Assembly: GCA_003255025.1 (NCBI GenBank)
Contig: QANY01005052.1
Coordinates: 868,001 to 932,000, forward strand
Source: Datisca glomerata
Lineage: Eukaryota > Streptophyta > Magnoliopsida > Cucurbitales > Datiscaceae
DNA: 64,000 nt
Direction: 5' to 3'
Below the pieces are notes generated by a model. The model saw only the letters and a program-made list of their open reading frames with translations. It did no database searches and had not been told where the DNA came from. A program made the position numbers and the translations under genes. How positions within the stretch are numbered: position 1 is the first letter of the stretch; the number at the start of each line of letters is the position of its first letter. Below, piece after piece: positions 1 through 20,950 of this stretch.

Positions 1-865
1 ATTTCTATGTTTGTTCTAACACATGTTAGATTGTTTGATAATTAGATCTTAAGATCGAGACAGTATTAGAACCCACTTTAGATCTATTTATTAGATGTCT
101 TAGAACGAATTCCCTATGGATTATTCGATTCGTAGAACCCTAACTCATTTTTACAGGATTATTTTGATTTAACCTCCTTGCATAATTATTTCGATTTTAC
201 ATATAATTTTCTGTAATTTGTTATGTAATTAGAAGGACAATCTATGAAGAATTGTTTTTCCCTATAGGTTTGTATTAAATTTTTCATAGATTCTTGTTAA
301 CTTTTTTCCGAGAAAGTTATGATTTTTATGATGTAATTATTAGAACCGGATTAGAGATTGAATCGATGTAAAAAGATAATTAGAAAATGACGAAAACTTG
401 CAGTCACCCAACATGTGGATGCATAGTGACAGCTTCCGTATGAAAATACGGATCTGATATCAGATTGAGTCTATTCAAAGACCTCTGAAGAGATAATTCA
501 ATGCCTTTCATATAAGAAGACAAAATTTCGGAAGTTTCCTGATCAAATTTGAGTCCGAAGTTGATGCACTCGTGAGTGACGAGAAGCGGGGTTCTTGGAA
601 TGAGTTATTAGCAGGAATGCAGTTTCAACTCTTTATTTTGCTGGAGACTTTCAGTTGTTCATTTTGGTTTTTGTTTGCTTGATTTCTTTTCGAGTACTAA
701 AGTTAATATTATTACTGATTTACGCCCCAAATGAAAACGAAATTAATAATTATCGTCAAACTCATAAATCAAATTCACTAACAATCAATTTGTACAAAGA
801 TACACAAAAGAATTTTAAATATGTAAAAGGAATTACAATATATATCAAAGAATGACAAAATCAAG
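1..865. other. AT-rich flank, no gene identified
   Basis: Both strands are interrupted by frequent stops. The stretch at about 400-640 is less AT-rich than its surroundings and could be exon or 3' UTR of a gene lying outside the window, but I found no recognisable protein in any frame. The last 200 bases before 866 lie downstream of the minus-strand EF-hand gene and probably hold its 3' UTR. Confidence 0.4.
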
Positions 866-1288
866 TTATTGCATCATAACTTGGAATTCATCAAAGCTAA
901 TAAGACCATCACCATTAAGATCAAAACGATGAATCATAACTCTGCATTCTTCAAGAGACTTGGATTGACCCAATTTGCTAAGCATTCTCTTCAAGCTCTT
1001 AGGCGTAATAAACCCACAACCTTCAACATCGTACAATTCAAATGCCTCTTTGAGATCTTTGAGTTTTTCTTCCTCTTCACCCATTTCCATTAGACCAATT
1101 ACATCTTCTAATTCCAATAATCCATCTCCATCAGAATCCAAAGCTTCCACTGCTACTTTAGCCTCCGTCGGCAACAGCTCTTTTCCCATCAATCCCATCC
1201 TATTTATAAGCTCCGATGCTGATATTTTCCCATCTCCATTTTCATCAAAATACTTGAAAACTCTCTCGAATTCTCCATCTCTTCTCAT
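866..1288 (-). CDS. CML: Calmodulin-like EF-hand calcium sensor
   Basis: Intronless gene for 140 residues, the usual size for short plant calmodulin-like proteins (CML31/37-39 type). Such proteins bind Ca2+ in cytosol or nucleus and pass the signal to targets; they have no enzymatic activity. Three EF-hand loops look functional: residues 15-26 (DENGDGKISASE), 51-62 (DSDGDGLLELED, with Asp instead of Glu at position 12) and 123-134 (DLNGDGLISFDE). The third hand, about 87-98 (DVEGCGFITPKS), lacks normal ligands at positions 5 and 12 and probably does not bind calcium, which is typical of this subgroup. No N-terminal extension, signal peptide or lipidation motif is seen. The start chosen is the first ATG in the open frame. 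A TATA box lies about 120 bp upstream. The family is certain; the exact CML number is not. Confidence 0.93.
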   Translation of the reverse strand: MRRDGEFERVFKYFDENGDGKISASELINRMGLMGKELLPTEAKVAVEALDSDGDGLLELEDVIGLMEMGEEEEKLKDLKEAFELYDVEGCGFITPKSLKRMLSKLGQSKSLEECRVMIHRFDLNGDGLISFDEFQVMMQ

Positions 1289-1409
1289 TTTCTCTGCAAA
1301 TAAGTTAATGGGGTTTTTAAAAATTTGATCTTTTGGAAAACCCAGATAGTGTTTTTCTCTGTAAGTGAAAATAATTCTCTAGTCCAAAGAAATATTGTTT
1401 AGCGTTTGC

Positions 1410-1418
1410 TTATATATA
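1410..1418 (-). promoter_or_regulatory. TATA box of the EF-hand gene
   Basis: On the minus strand this reads as TTATATATA in an otherwise mixed sequence, about 120 bp upstream of the ATG at 1288. That spacing would give a 5' leader of roughly 90 nt. A second TATA-like run near 1628-1640 is an alternative. Confidence 0.5.
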
Positions 1419-2633
1419 AGTTTAAACCGACTAATGGATTATAGAGAAGAAACTGCTGTGACGCTTCCAACATTGTAGAAGAAGAAAGAAGAAGGAAGAA
1501 GGAGAATAAAAGAAGTATATGAACCGTGTATGGTAGTTGGGATGTGGACGCTGTATCTTTGTAGGAGGAATTCAACTGTAGAATTAATCATCTTTAGAAC
1601 GGTCAACTATCATATTAATATCTTTACTTATATATATAAGGTAAATACATAATGGACTTTTTTTTATCAATAACATGTTTATGAATTGTAGGAAAATAGG
1701 GTTTTAGTGGCGGCTAAAAAACGCGTTTTTATAACAAGGCAAGGATAATGGTGGAGATTACGTGTAATCAGATAATAAATTGATATTCTTTGAAGAGGTA
1801 ATTAAATAAGCATGAAGCTAATCTTATGGGAATTGAACTATTAAATATCTCTGTGTTTTGTTCACACGATAACCTGGTTGTATCATAAAATTTTTTCGCT
1901 GTGCCATTGTATATTTTTCTTTTGAAATTGTAGAGTTATTTTAAAGAAATTCATATGAAAAGAATAAATCGAAACACATGTAAATTAATGTGAATGACTT
2001 TGTACTTTTGAATTCACAAAGATTTTTGTATTTGAGCATAATGAAGAGCTTACGTCATCATCACACATCACAGTAACATAAATAAATTTGATCATTAAGT
2101 CGCTATTTGTATGACGATTCAATGACATGACACAATCATTATGATGCTTTACTACAAGTACAACCTCGTCTATCGAAAAAGAAAATGGTAATCATATGTC
2201 AATCAGTGTATACATTATAGAAAGAAAATGGTGAGTCAAATAGCAACAACATTGCAACTTTTCTTTCTCTGATATGATATCAGCTAAATAACTAAATAAA
2301 ATTGCTAGATTTAACTTTGCTCAAAACTAAGAAGAGATACCTATCTCAATCTGCAGAGAGAAGAAAAAAAATATAAAAAAGGGTATCCTATTGTCCCATT
2401 CCATGTATTTCATTCCGCTCTCTCTTGCCTATCTGACAAACTTGTGGAGTGACTTCAGGGTTTGACGTTTTATCTCGGAGTTTCTCGTCGCTTGAGCATT
2501 ATCACAGGTATTCTAAACTATAGAAGTGAAATGATCATGTATCTGATTTATTAGGCCTGACTGTCTGTCCAGGGCTGAACAGATTTTGCTTAAACCCTTT
2601 AGTATTCATTGCATCTGGGTTCTCAGTTCATTC
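1419..2633. other. Intergenic: EF-hand promoter and RNase J 3' UTR
   Basis: No coding region recognised. The part near 1420-1700 is the upstream region of the minus-strand EF-hand gene. The part below 2634 should hold the 3' UTR of the RNase J gene, which ends here on the same strand. The middle is AT-rich and shows no repeat with recognisable ends. Confidence 0.45.
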
Positions 2634-11880
<9,247 letters not shown>

Positions 11881-12124
11881 TTTCGGACTGTAAGGAACTG
11901 CAAACTTACAGGAGAGAGAACACCTAAACTCCTAATTGCATGTGTTTGGGAGGCCTCGAAGTGAAATGGAAACCCTAACGAGAAACGGTGAGATGGTGGA
12001 GGCTTTAAAGGCCGCCGAGCTCGAGGCGGGAAACAGAGAGAGTATGTTTAGTGTTGTAAGGTTCAGAAATATCTCTCTTGTCATTTTCAGGAAGATGACG
12101 GTGTTATGGATGACAAAAGCTCAG

Positions 12125-12158
12125 CACGTGCTTCCTTAATTACTTTTAATCACACGTG
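12125..12158. promoter_or_regulatory. Two G-boxes upstream of RNase J
   Basis: Perfect CACGTG hexamers lie at 12125-12130 and 12153-12158, 28 bp apart and about 245-280 bp upstream of the RNase J start codon. G-boxes bind bZIP and bHLH (PIF-type) factors and are common in genes for chloroplast functions. Light control of RNase J is an inference from this pair. No clear TATA box is seen between them and the start. Confidence 0.45.
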
Positions 12159-13679
12159 TTACAAATTTAGTTATTGATTTCTTTAGCCAAACACAATTTA
12201 TTAATCACCAAAACAAATAACCACTAGTAGCAACGATTACAACCACTAAAAGTGACAGGCTGTAAAAAATTATTTATACAATGAAAAAACCCTTCTATTA
12301 TTGAAAAACTTTCTAAAGTCATAGAACTACAAAGTATATCACTGATAAGTGATAACGACTTGTAGAAAAACTCGTCTAATTGAAGAGTAGTCGGGGTGTC
12401 ATTTACAAATAATTTGTTACAATCTGATACTTGTTAATTTGAGCTCCAAAGCTTGTAGTGTAGTTCTAACATACCACCATAATCACAAAAAACAAACTTT
12501 CATGTATATGAGGGCACCAGAATCATATATCTAAATTTATGAAAAAAAAATCCACTATAGGTCTTGATATAAGGGCAACAACATATTAAGACAAAAAATA
12601 TTAAAAGTCGAAAACAAAAAGAATCCTCACCGGAGTGGGGTTTTGAGATGATCCCCCTCCCCGGTGAAGGAAGTTATTTCTTCCCTTAAAAGGAACACCA
12701 GAGGGGACGGTTACTATGGAGAGATAAGAGGGAGAGAGTAGTTGAGAACTTTTATTTGTTAGAGAACGAGAAGCTTTTTTTCTAATATGATGTTAGGCCA
12801 GATTGTCATGATAGAGATGCTACTTAAGATCGTAGGTTTCACGAATCACGAATCATAAGTCCTATTATATGCTAGTGATATAGTGTATTATGAAACTGCA
12901 TATTAAAATTCTTTAATGTAGTTAAAGAACAACGGGTAAATTTCACCATTTTACAGATGTGCAATTTACATAAATAATTAACAATTTAAAAATTGAACAA
13001 ATCAAATGGATATTATATCTTTTTCATACGGATATCTTATAAGATAATGGTTAGTGAGTTCGTAGGATCTTAGTTAGAACGTAAGATCCTCTAATCCTAC
13101 ACAAATAATATAACATGATCGGAAAATCCTAACAATTTAACATTCTACCTATCAATTAGATTGTGGGGTTGGTCATGATCATAAAATCATAAAATTCTAT
13201 AATTCGGATCGAGAGTTTAACAACTATGATGCTAAAGCCAACAATGGCCCTTGGATTGCTCTAATTAAAATGGTTAATGAATTGATAATTTTGCCCCTTA
13301 ACAAATATAAGTTGACGATATTTAATGATTTCTAATCTAATTTTGAACTAAATCTCTTGTCATTCAAAGTATAGTTTAATAGGAACATATTAACGAAATG
13401 TGTAATTTTTATGGGTAATTCCAAAGATTTTTGTTGTTAATTTTACAATCTTAAAACGTATGTTTTACATATGATTAACTGATTGTTATCCAATATTTGC
13501 TAGTATGATCTTAGTCCATGTTTTAGATTATACAAACTTTATAATGTTACGTATGTTTCTAGAGAAAAGTTGTCATGTGAAAAAAAAGTCCAAACTTCAT
13601 AAAAGTTATCATGCTTCATGAGCCATAATCAAGAAAAATACATTGTCTAGATGCGACAATGAACAAGGTTCGAGTTCCT
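12159..13679. other. AT-rich intergenic stretch with one GC-rich fold-back
   Basis: No gene recognised. The only striking structure is an imperfect inverted repeat near 12626-12671, with GC-rich arms (CTCACCGGAGTGGGG against CCCCCTCCCCGGTGA) around a 12-nt loop, in a background that is otherwise about 70 percent AT. It could be one end of a decayed mobile element, but I could not find a partner end. Confidence 0.4.
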
Positions 13680-13682
13680 TTA

Positions 13683-14633
13683 GGCCATATTTGTTTCGTG
13701 TTATTCTCATTTATGATTTTTTTGTAATTGAATTATCATGTTTGTTTGAAGTAATCATTAAATAGTCTGCAATCCTAATTTATGTGTAATCCTAATTTGT
13801 AATATTTTGAGGTAATTTAATTACAAAATAAAATGAAGTAATTCTAATTTACAATGTTATTGCAATTATAATATCAAACAAAATTACTTTTCCACCCTCA
13901 CTGAAATTTTGTTTCTCTCTCATTTTATTAATTTAATTGAACATAACTTTATTAATATTTAGTTTAGCATTATTAGTTTATTTTAATATTGATAAAAAAT
14001 AATTACATTAATGTTAAAATTTACGTGAAAATATTTTTATAATATCTCTTATTTTATTAATTTAATTACAATTATTTTTTAAAATTTATTTTAGCACTAT
14101 TAGTTTATTTAATTATTAATTAAAATTAATAAAAAATCATTTTATTAATTTAATATAAATTTATTAAATTTTAGTCTAGCAATATTAATTTATTTAAGTA
14201 TTAATAACAAATGTTAAAATTCCACGTGAAAATATTTTTTTATTACATCTCTTATTTATTAATTTGATTAAAAATATTTTTTAAATTTAGTCTAGTATTA
14301 TTAATTTATTTAAATATTAATTAAAATTAATGTCAAAATTGTACGTCAAAATATTTTTTAGATAATATATAACTAAAATGGAATTTTAAGTAATTTCATG
14401 ATATTTACTCAAATTTACAACAAAGGTTAATTATACTAAATATAGCAATTATTAATTGAATTTCAATCATTTACAGCAAAGGTTAAATATTTTTTAGATA
14501 ATCACACATCACATTATACATTACCATGCATAATCAAACATGGCAATCCTATTTTACAACTAATTGAATTACCAATAATTAAATTTCGACGGTCATTCTA
14601 AATTACGCGAACCAAATGACCCCTTACAGTGAT
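13683..14633. mobile_element. Harbinger-type MITE with TTA target duplication
   Basis: Left end GGCCATATTTGTTTCGTG and the inverted right end GGGGTCATTTGGTTCGCG match at about two thirds of 24 positions. Both ends are flanked by TTA (13680-13682 and 14634-14636), the target duplication typical of PIF/Harbinger. The 951-bp element has no coding capacity. Its interior is a set of imperfect tandem repeats (separate entry). It is non-autonomous, and its donor transposase is not in this window. Confidence 0.75.
13915..14365. repeat. Imperfect tandem repeats, about 110-130 bp, inside the MITE
   Basis: About four degenerate copies share the order TCTCTTATTTTATTAATTT, then a TTTAGTCTAGCA-like segment, then TTAATTTATTTAAGTATTAA, then an ACGTGAAAATATTTTT segment. 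The copies have diverged by point changes and small deletions. They fill nearly half of the element. Confidence 0.6.
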
Positions 14634-14997
14634 CATAGTTTGTCAGTCGAATATCATTTGAGTGATGAGAAACATTAAAGCCGATGTACACTAATTGGAC
14701 TATGTTTAACATGAAACTTAAACATGATGCTAGCAATCACTGTTTTTACTCTACGTGGTGTGAGCAAGACCATTATTTACCTGGTAATGATCTGAGTAAC
14801 AAAGATGGTTACTTGGAAATTGTGCTAGTAAGCTGATGGTCATTGACTCACTCGCAGTGTGTTCGAGTGCACTTAGGTGTTGCTCAAATCAAGTGTACTT
14901 AGATGTTGTCGAGCTTTGGCTTTCTCGACCCGTGTTTGAGGTGTTAAATCCTTGATCCAACGTTACGCTTATACGTGAATAATTATGTGTTTCATGC

Positions 14998-15449
14998 TGT
15001 CAAATAAGATTAAGCCCAATTAAAAGTGTGCTAAGGTTTGGGTAATTTGGGTTTTAATGTATCCGATAGGGTGTGGGTCTTTGATGTGTAGAGACTTAAG
15101 AGTAATTTATACTTTTATGATGGACTAAAATAGAAATACTAAAAGATAACAGAGATGTTACCTATGTAATGGTTATAGTTTTAAGATCACACGATAAAGT
15201 GAACCATTATACTCTCTCTAACATCCCACCGTTAGAGAGAAAATAGAGATATTTGATCATAAGGGACTCTCTTTTAGAGAATCGTGTAGACCTGAAATGT
15301 CAAACGCTCGGCTCTGAAAAAAAATGATATATCGTCATGGATTCAAGTACGATTTCACTTAATTCGTTATTTGATTCTTAGTGTTTTCAACATAAATTCT
15401 TGAGATTTTAATAAACGGGTTTATAGTGATTAAGAATTTTTCTCTAACA
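14998..15449 (+). repeat. 5' LTR of Copia A
   Basis: The 452-bp repeat begins TGTCAAATAAG and ends CTCTAACA. Its right half is repeated, with scattered substitutions and small indels, at 20948-21153: both carry CTCTCTAA, TTAGAGAGAAAA, GAATCGTGTAGA and TTAATTCGTTATTTGAT in the same order. The LTR is followed at once by TTTGGTAACAATATCA, a degraded initiator-tRNA-Met primer site. The left boundary is inferred from the TG and not from a second copy. Confidence 0.65.
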
Positions 15450-15636
15450 TTTGGTAACAATATCATTCATGTTGAATCATTGAGAATCGAATTTAAGTTT
15501 AGATCCATGATTATACATATCCATGAATGTATTTTGGAGTTCTTAAATTTAATAATTGCATGCTTGAATTATTAGATTTAAGAATAAAATTTGTTGTATA
15601 ATATTTTAAGCATTTTAATTTTGTTATGAGACCACC

Positions 15637-15658
15637 GGCAGACGGTTTCGCCGTCGCC
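15637..15658 (+). other. Hairpin in the Copia A leader
   Basis: Arms GGCAGACGG and CCGTCGCC pair around a TTTCG loop with one bulged A. It lies about 190 nt after the LTR end, in a GC-rich patch of an AT-rich element. Retroelement leaders often fold here for packaging or dimerisation; that role is only an inference. Confidence 0.4.
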
Positions 15659-15782
15659 AGTGTTAAGGCGATCGACGTGGCGATCTGGACACGCTAGTAA
15701 GGAAGTCTCGGCCATCCGGCCGCGGCAGTTGCTTCAGGCAACCAAACAGCCGTCTGATACCCTAAGGATAACAAAACTCTTA

Positions 15783-17386
15783 AGGGTTGTTTGGTACGAG
15801 TTAAGTAAGAATGCTGAGAAAGTTAAGTTACTGAAAAAATTTAAGCGGTAAAATTAGATGACAAGATATTAAGATTTTCATGTTTGGTAACGATGAGGAA
15901 ATTTGATAAAGTTATTAGAAAATATTATTTCATTATTTGGTATGTAAGATACTTGGGTAAAGTTGTATGAAAAAATTGATAAAATTATTGAGAAAGTTAT
16001 ATAAATTTTAATTAAAGTAATAAAATTATTTATTATTTATAGTTTATGTTTTTATCAACTTTTAAGTTGTTGTCAATGCTTATTTATATATTCGAATACA
16101 CATTATATCTTATATATATACACACACACACATTATTTTACGCATTAGTTAATTAACTATATTATTAACTCATCAATAAAATTAAACAATTATTTTTCTC
16201 TTATAATGTCAAAAACTAACATAATTTGTTTACTTACACCGTACAATAAATTCAATGACAAATTGTTCAAATTTACACAGTAAAATTGTATACTGATTCT
16301 CTATTAGCAACTACTAAAAATTTTTAATAATTCATGTTGTGTTTGATTAAATTTTCTCTGATATCGTAAATTAATTATCATACAAATTCCCTCTTTTATA
16401 TATATAAATAAATATGATATAAATAACCGTCACTAATATTAACATATTAAAATATTTAATAATACATAACAACTTTTCCGTTATATGTACTTTTCTTCAG
16501 CAAATATGTATACTATAGTTATCAATATCATTCTGCTCCTGCAGGAACGGGCAAAATATTTTAATTTTATCACAGGAACAAAACATAACAATGATGTAAT
16601 TTTTTTTTATATTTTGGTTAAATACGATGTAAAACTGAATATAAATGATTGAGGGATCCCCACATTCGCGGTTTCATCTCACGGGTCCGGTCCTCCATAC
16701 AAAAAATGAGACGTGATAAACAATCCAGTTATTCTCCTTTATAAATTTAGTATTTTTAAATATTAGCAGTTTATTAATAATATTTATTTTAGGGAAGAAA
16801 CTAATTTTAATTTTAAAAAAATATTTGATATTATTAACATGTATTCTAATCATTTAGATTTTATATTGTGTATATATGAAGAGTTTATCTATCCTTAATT
16901 CAAATTTAATATTTTATTTCGTTCATTCCAACCAACGTGCATGTCTTAATCTCACGAGACGAACCCGAGACGAGTTGGCGGACGAGTCAGAATGGACCAA
17001 AAAATCTTTACATTTAGTATCAGGACCATTTTAGTTCCACCAGGATCGAGATATTTCACGATACTTTTGTGAGACTTTAATCTTAAAGAAAATAAAATAT
17101 CAAAATCAAGTAGGAATAATTGAAACAAATAAAGACATTTTTATGCGAATTTATGAAAGTAAAAGTTAATTTGAAAAATGTATAAATTTGTTATAAGATG
17201 GGAAAGTTATTTGGTAAAGTAGATTTTTGTGGAAAAACAGTAGGGAAAGTGATGTGTGATTGTTATTTTACCAGGTTAAATAAATTTACCATGACAAATG
17301 AGAATATTTGTAACAAACACGAGAACGTGCAAGAAAATAAGTTTATCATGAACTTTACAATGTAGAAAACCAAAATAAATGACCTC
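15783..17386. mobile_element. Harbinger-like element nested in the Copia A leader
   Basis: TTA occurs at 15780-15782 and 17387-17389. The left end AGGGTTGTTTGGTACG and the inverted right end GAGGTCATTTATTTTG are related to each other, mostly through transitions. The right end is close to the right end of the MITE at 13683-14633 (GGGGTCATTTGGTTCG). The 1604-bp interior is AT-rich and non-coding, with a short (CA)n run near 16120. The terminal match is only about half of 16 positions, so this call is moderate. Confidence 0.5.
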
Positions 17387-17442
17387 TTAGGGTTTCATTT
17401 CAGGTACTCGCAATAGTTAAAACTTAAAAAAAGCTTATATGA

Positions 17443-17464
17443 GTTGCGGGCGAAAGCCCGCAAC
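17443..17464. other. Perfect 9-bp hairpin with a GAAA tetraloop
   Basis: Arms GTTGCGGGC and GCCCGCAAC pair completely around GAAA, a GNRA tetraloop. About 45-60 bp downstream, AGTTGTAGGCTTTCGCCC (17508 onward) repeats the same motif in inverted form, so a larger fold is also possible. GC content here is far above the surroundings. Confidence 0.6.
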
Positions 17465-18289
17465 AATTATGGGAGCAGCTGGCTAAGCCCGCAGCAACTA
17501 AAGGGGAGTTGTAGGCTTTCGCCCATAGCTCCAAAAAGCAGCATTTTTTGCTTTTTATTTTTTTAAATGAATTTGATTTACAGGTTAAGAAAATAATTTT
17601 AAGAACTATTTAATTAAATTACTTTAGGATTAATTTTATCGCTCAATTAGTTAAATTAATTTTAGACAACGTAAAATAATTTTTTTATTAATTTAATGAT
17701 TAATCATTGTACAATTTTTAAATTCAAACATTGGTATGTTATATATATATACATACATATTGCGATAAATTAATTGAAACAACATGTCACCAAAGTAACA
17801 TCTCTTGTGAAAATTAATTTTATCTTCAAATATAAACGGTTATGAGTGTGTGAATATTAACCGACTCAAATGAAAGTAAATATTTGACAGAATTACATGT
17901 GTTTATGTGGTAATAAATGCGTGATGATTATTTAATTTTACGTGTGAACAACAAATCGGCCTAAATGAAAGTTTCTTGTTCGATATATTTTTATCATCAG
18001 TGTTTGATTACTACACCAGGACATCACTTATAAGTTAATATTTTGGTCAAATTCAAATTATTAATGAAGTGCCCGATGTCTTGCGATGGAGTTTACCTTT
18101 ATTTGAATTTATTACCGTTTGGGACTTTTTTGAGCTTGTGGGTTAGTTAGTTGTACTCTGTCAAGCTATTACCCTTTTTTATTTTATTGCCAGTGTCAAG
18201 TAAATAAAAATACTAAATGGCTTGAACTTCAAGTCTTACAAGTAGAACATCTTGATAGTTATCGGAGTCATGTACTTTGACCTAGCGTT

Positions 18290-18900
18290 AAAGACTAGAT
18301 CTCCTTCACCTCTTATGGACAAGAGTACCTTTGATGACAAGAGGGATATGAAAATATGGAGAAATCAAATTGCATATGTATGATGAACATGAAAAAGGTC
18401 ATTCCGGAAGCATTCATGGGCGCTATATTCAAAAATATTATTGTGGTTAAGGATTTTAAGAGGTTTGTCAAGAACGAAAAGACAGAAATTAGTACGCTCT
18501 TGACATATCTAATATCAAAGAGGTATAAGGGTAAAAGCAACATCAGGAGTGCATTGTGGAAATGTCTCATCTTATTTCAACGTTAAAGCATTTAAGCTCG
18601 AACTCTCTAAAGATTTTCTTGTGCATCTAGTTTTGATATCCCTTCCGGCGCAGTTCAGCCAGTTTAAGATGGGATACAACCGTTAAAAATAGACATGGTC
18701 TCTGAATGAGCTCATCTCACAGTGTGTTTAGGAAGAGAAAATGGTAAAGCGAGATAAGATAGAGAGTGCTTATCTAGCCTCAATCTCTAAGGATAAGGGC
18801 AATGGAAATAAAAGGATGAAGGATAAGGAAGCTACAGATAAAGTACCACACAATAAACAATAAAATAAATCAGTTGACCTAGAAGGTACATGTTCCTAGA
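18290..18900 (+). pseudogene. Copia A gag remnant
   Basis: In shifting plus-strand frames, conserved Copia gag segments can be read: a DKSTFDDKRDMKIW start, FLVHLVLISLPAQF, and a Lys-rich tail after an ELISQCV segment with EEKMVKRDK. Several in-frame stops break it. The zinc-knuckle part is not recognisable. Confidence 0.7.
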
Positions 18901-18949
18901 CATGTATGTTTCTTAGTTTGGTTTGTTATGAGGTTAATTTAAGTTTGGT

Positions 18950-19330
18950 TCCCAGACACACGTGGTGGATAGATTTTGGTGTAACAACGCACATCACTGT
19001 GTCTATGTAAGGTTACTTGACTTGCCGAAAGTCAAGTAATGTTGAAAAATACATCTAGATTATTATTAAAGTTGAGGCAATAAGGAAATTTAGATTATTA
19101 TTAAAGACTATATTTTATTTGAATCTTAATGAAACATTTATTGTACTGTCTTTCAGACGAAATTTGATTCATGTCTCTGTTTTGGATAAAGCTAGTTATG
19201 TTTGTTCATTTGGAGATGAAAACTTTGGTTTGTTTCGTCATTCAAATTTAGTTGGTTCCAGTTCTTTATAAGGTTACAATAATATATTATTTAAATGATA
19301 CAATTACTTCATTTAATGAATCCCTACAAT
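18950..19330 (+). pseudogene. Copia A protease remnant
   Basis: The segment TWWIDFGVTTHITVSM corresponds to the Copia protease region, where the family has WWIDSGATTHI. The catalytic Asp is kept, but the next Ser is Phe. Later segments resembling SVLDKASYVCSFGDENFG continue the usual protease to gag-pre-integrase spacing. Stops and frameshifts occur throughout. Confidence 0.65.
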
Positions 19331-19369
19331 TAAGTACACGAGGTACTAAAAGTTAACCAGTGAAAATTT

Positions 19370-20150
19370 GGCTACGTTATGACACAAGAGGTTAAGTCAT
19401 ATCTCCAGACGGAGAATAGAGAAACTTGTGCCAGATGAAATTCCCGGTCATTTAGATTTCATAGATTTTAATGTTTGTGTTAATTGCATAAAGAGTGAAC
19501 AAACTAATAAAAGGAGATTTGAAGACAAGTCTTAGATTTTATACATATGGTTATTTTTGGGTCATTCCCTTCGGTTGCTTGGAATGATCAATAATACTTT
19601 ATAATGTTCATAGACGTTTTTTTTAAATATGGCTACATATATCTCATTCATGAAAAGTCACAATCAGTGGATGTGTTAAAAAAATTTTAAAGCTGAAGTT
19701 GAGAACCAACTCAAAAAAAGGATCAAAAGCATCAAATCTAACTGTGCTGGTGAGTACTATAATATACATGCGGGTTCAGGTAAACAACGTCCAAAAATAT
19801 TTGCTAAGTTCCCATAATACACTATGTTGGGTTCACCCACTATGAATGGTGTTGTTGAAAGATGAAATGGAATGCTTAAGGGCATGGTGATGAGTATGAT
19901 TAATCATTATACCTTACTATAATCACTCTAGGGGAAGCACTTAAGACTACAATATACATCCTTAATAGAGTTCTAACTAAAGTGACTACCAAAACTCCAT
20001 ATGAATTTTGGACTGGCAAGAAAACTAGTCTAAAGCATTTGCACGTATTGGGGATGTCCAGCTAAGGCAAGGCCTTATAAGCGTAATGAAAATAAATTGG
20101 ACTCTATGACGGTGAGTTACTATTTTTATTAGATACTATGAAAGATCCAG
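19370..20150 (+). pseudogene. Copia A GAG-pre-integrase and integrase remnant
   Basis: Readable parts include LRHKRLSHISRRRIEKLVPDE-like gag-pre-integrase text, the zinc-binding VNCIKSEQTNKRRFE, and the core segment PTMNGVVER-NGMLKGMVMSM, which contains a catalytic Glu context. One stop interrupts that segment. It is followed by a TPYEFWTGKK-like segment. The frame changes several times. Confidence 0.7.
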
Positions 20151-20159
20151 GGGTACAGA

Positions 20160-20950
20160 GTTTTATGATCCCACGACTAAGTCAATTTTCAAGACGGGAA
20201 ATGCCCGATTCTTTGAGGATGCCGAGCTTGCCAGGGAAGATACGGTTATAGATTTTATCTTTCAAGAGGAATATGTTGATATTCCCATAGACGTTATTAG
20301 CATTGATCAGCACTGCATTCCTGACCTTGCTCATAACACAACATATGAAGACAATATTGGAGAACCTCTCATTCAAGAAATTATTCCAGAAGAACAAACT
20401 CTAGCACCCCAAGAACATATACCATTAATGAGATCCACTAGAGATAAGAGAAGTGCAGTGTCAGATGATTACATTACATTTCTCCAAAAACATGAGGTAG
20501 ACATTGAAGTGTTAAAAGATGACTCGATCAACTTCCATCAAGTCATGGAAAGTTCCAACTCTCATAAGTGGATCGACGCCATGAATGAAGAGATTAAGTC
20601 CACGAAGGACAATGAACTGTGGGATCTTGTCCCATTACCAGAAGGTACGAAACCCATTAGTTGCAAATAGAACTTTAAGATCAAGAGCGATTCAAAAGAT
20701 AGTGTGAAAAGATACAAGGATCGTCTTGTCGCAGTTACACAGAAAGAAGGCATCAACTACAAAGATACTTTCTCTCCGATTTCTTCGAAAGACTCTTTCA
20801 GGATTGTAATTGCATTGGTGGCGCATTTTAATATTGAGTTACATCAGATGGATATGAAGACGATGTTTCTCAATGATAACATTGAAGATACGATTTATAT
20901 GGCGCAATCTGAAAACTTTGTTTCAGGAGACCCAAAGAATAGGAAAATCA
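20160..20950 (+). pseudogene. Copia A reverse transcriptase N-terminal half
   Basis: Two long open pieces, 20428-20667 and 20704-20979, are separated by one in-frame stop. They encode the start of a Copia RT: W-x-x-AM-x-EE-x-S near 20580, LVPLPEGTKPI, YKDRLVAVTQKEGINYKDTF, HQMDMKTMFLN and EDTIYMAQSENF. The YVDD active site and the whole RNase H lie beyond the break at about 20945 and are gone. Confidence 0.85.

Noticed and set aside
400..600. Minus-strand open stretch of about 59 codons with a fairly protein-like composition (NFGLKFDQETSEILSSYMKG)
   Set aside because: No family is recognised and there is a stop just upstream without a convincing splice site. It sits only 270 bp past the end of another gene on the same strand. 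It could be part of an exon, but I cannot support it.
11936..12139. Plus-strand open frame of 67 codons beginning MHVFGRPRSEM
   Set aside because: It lies in the upstream region of the minus-strand RNase J gene, has no recognisable domain, and its length is expected by chance in this GC-richer patch.
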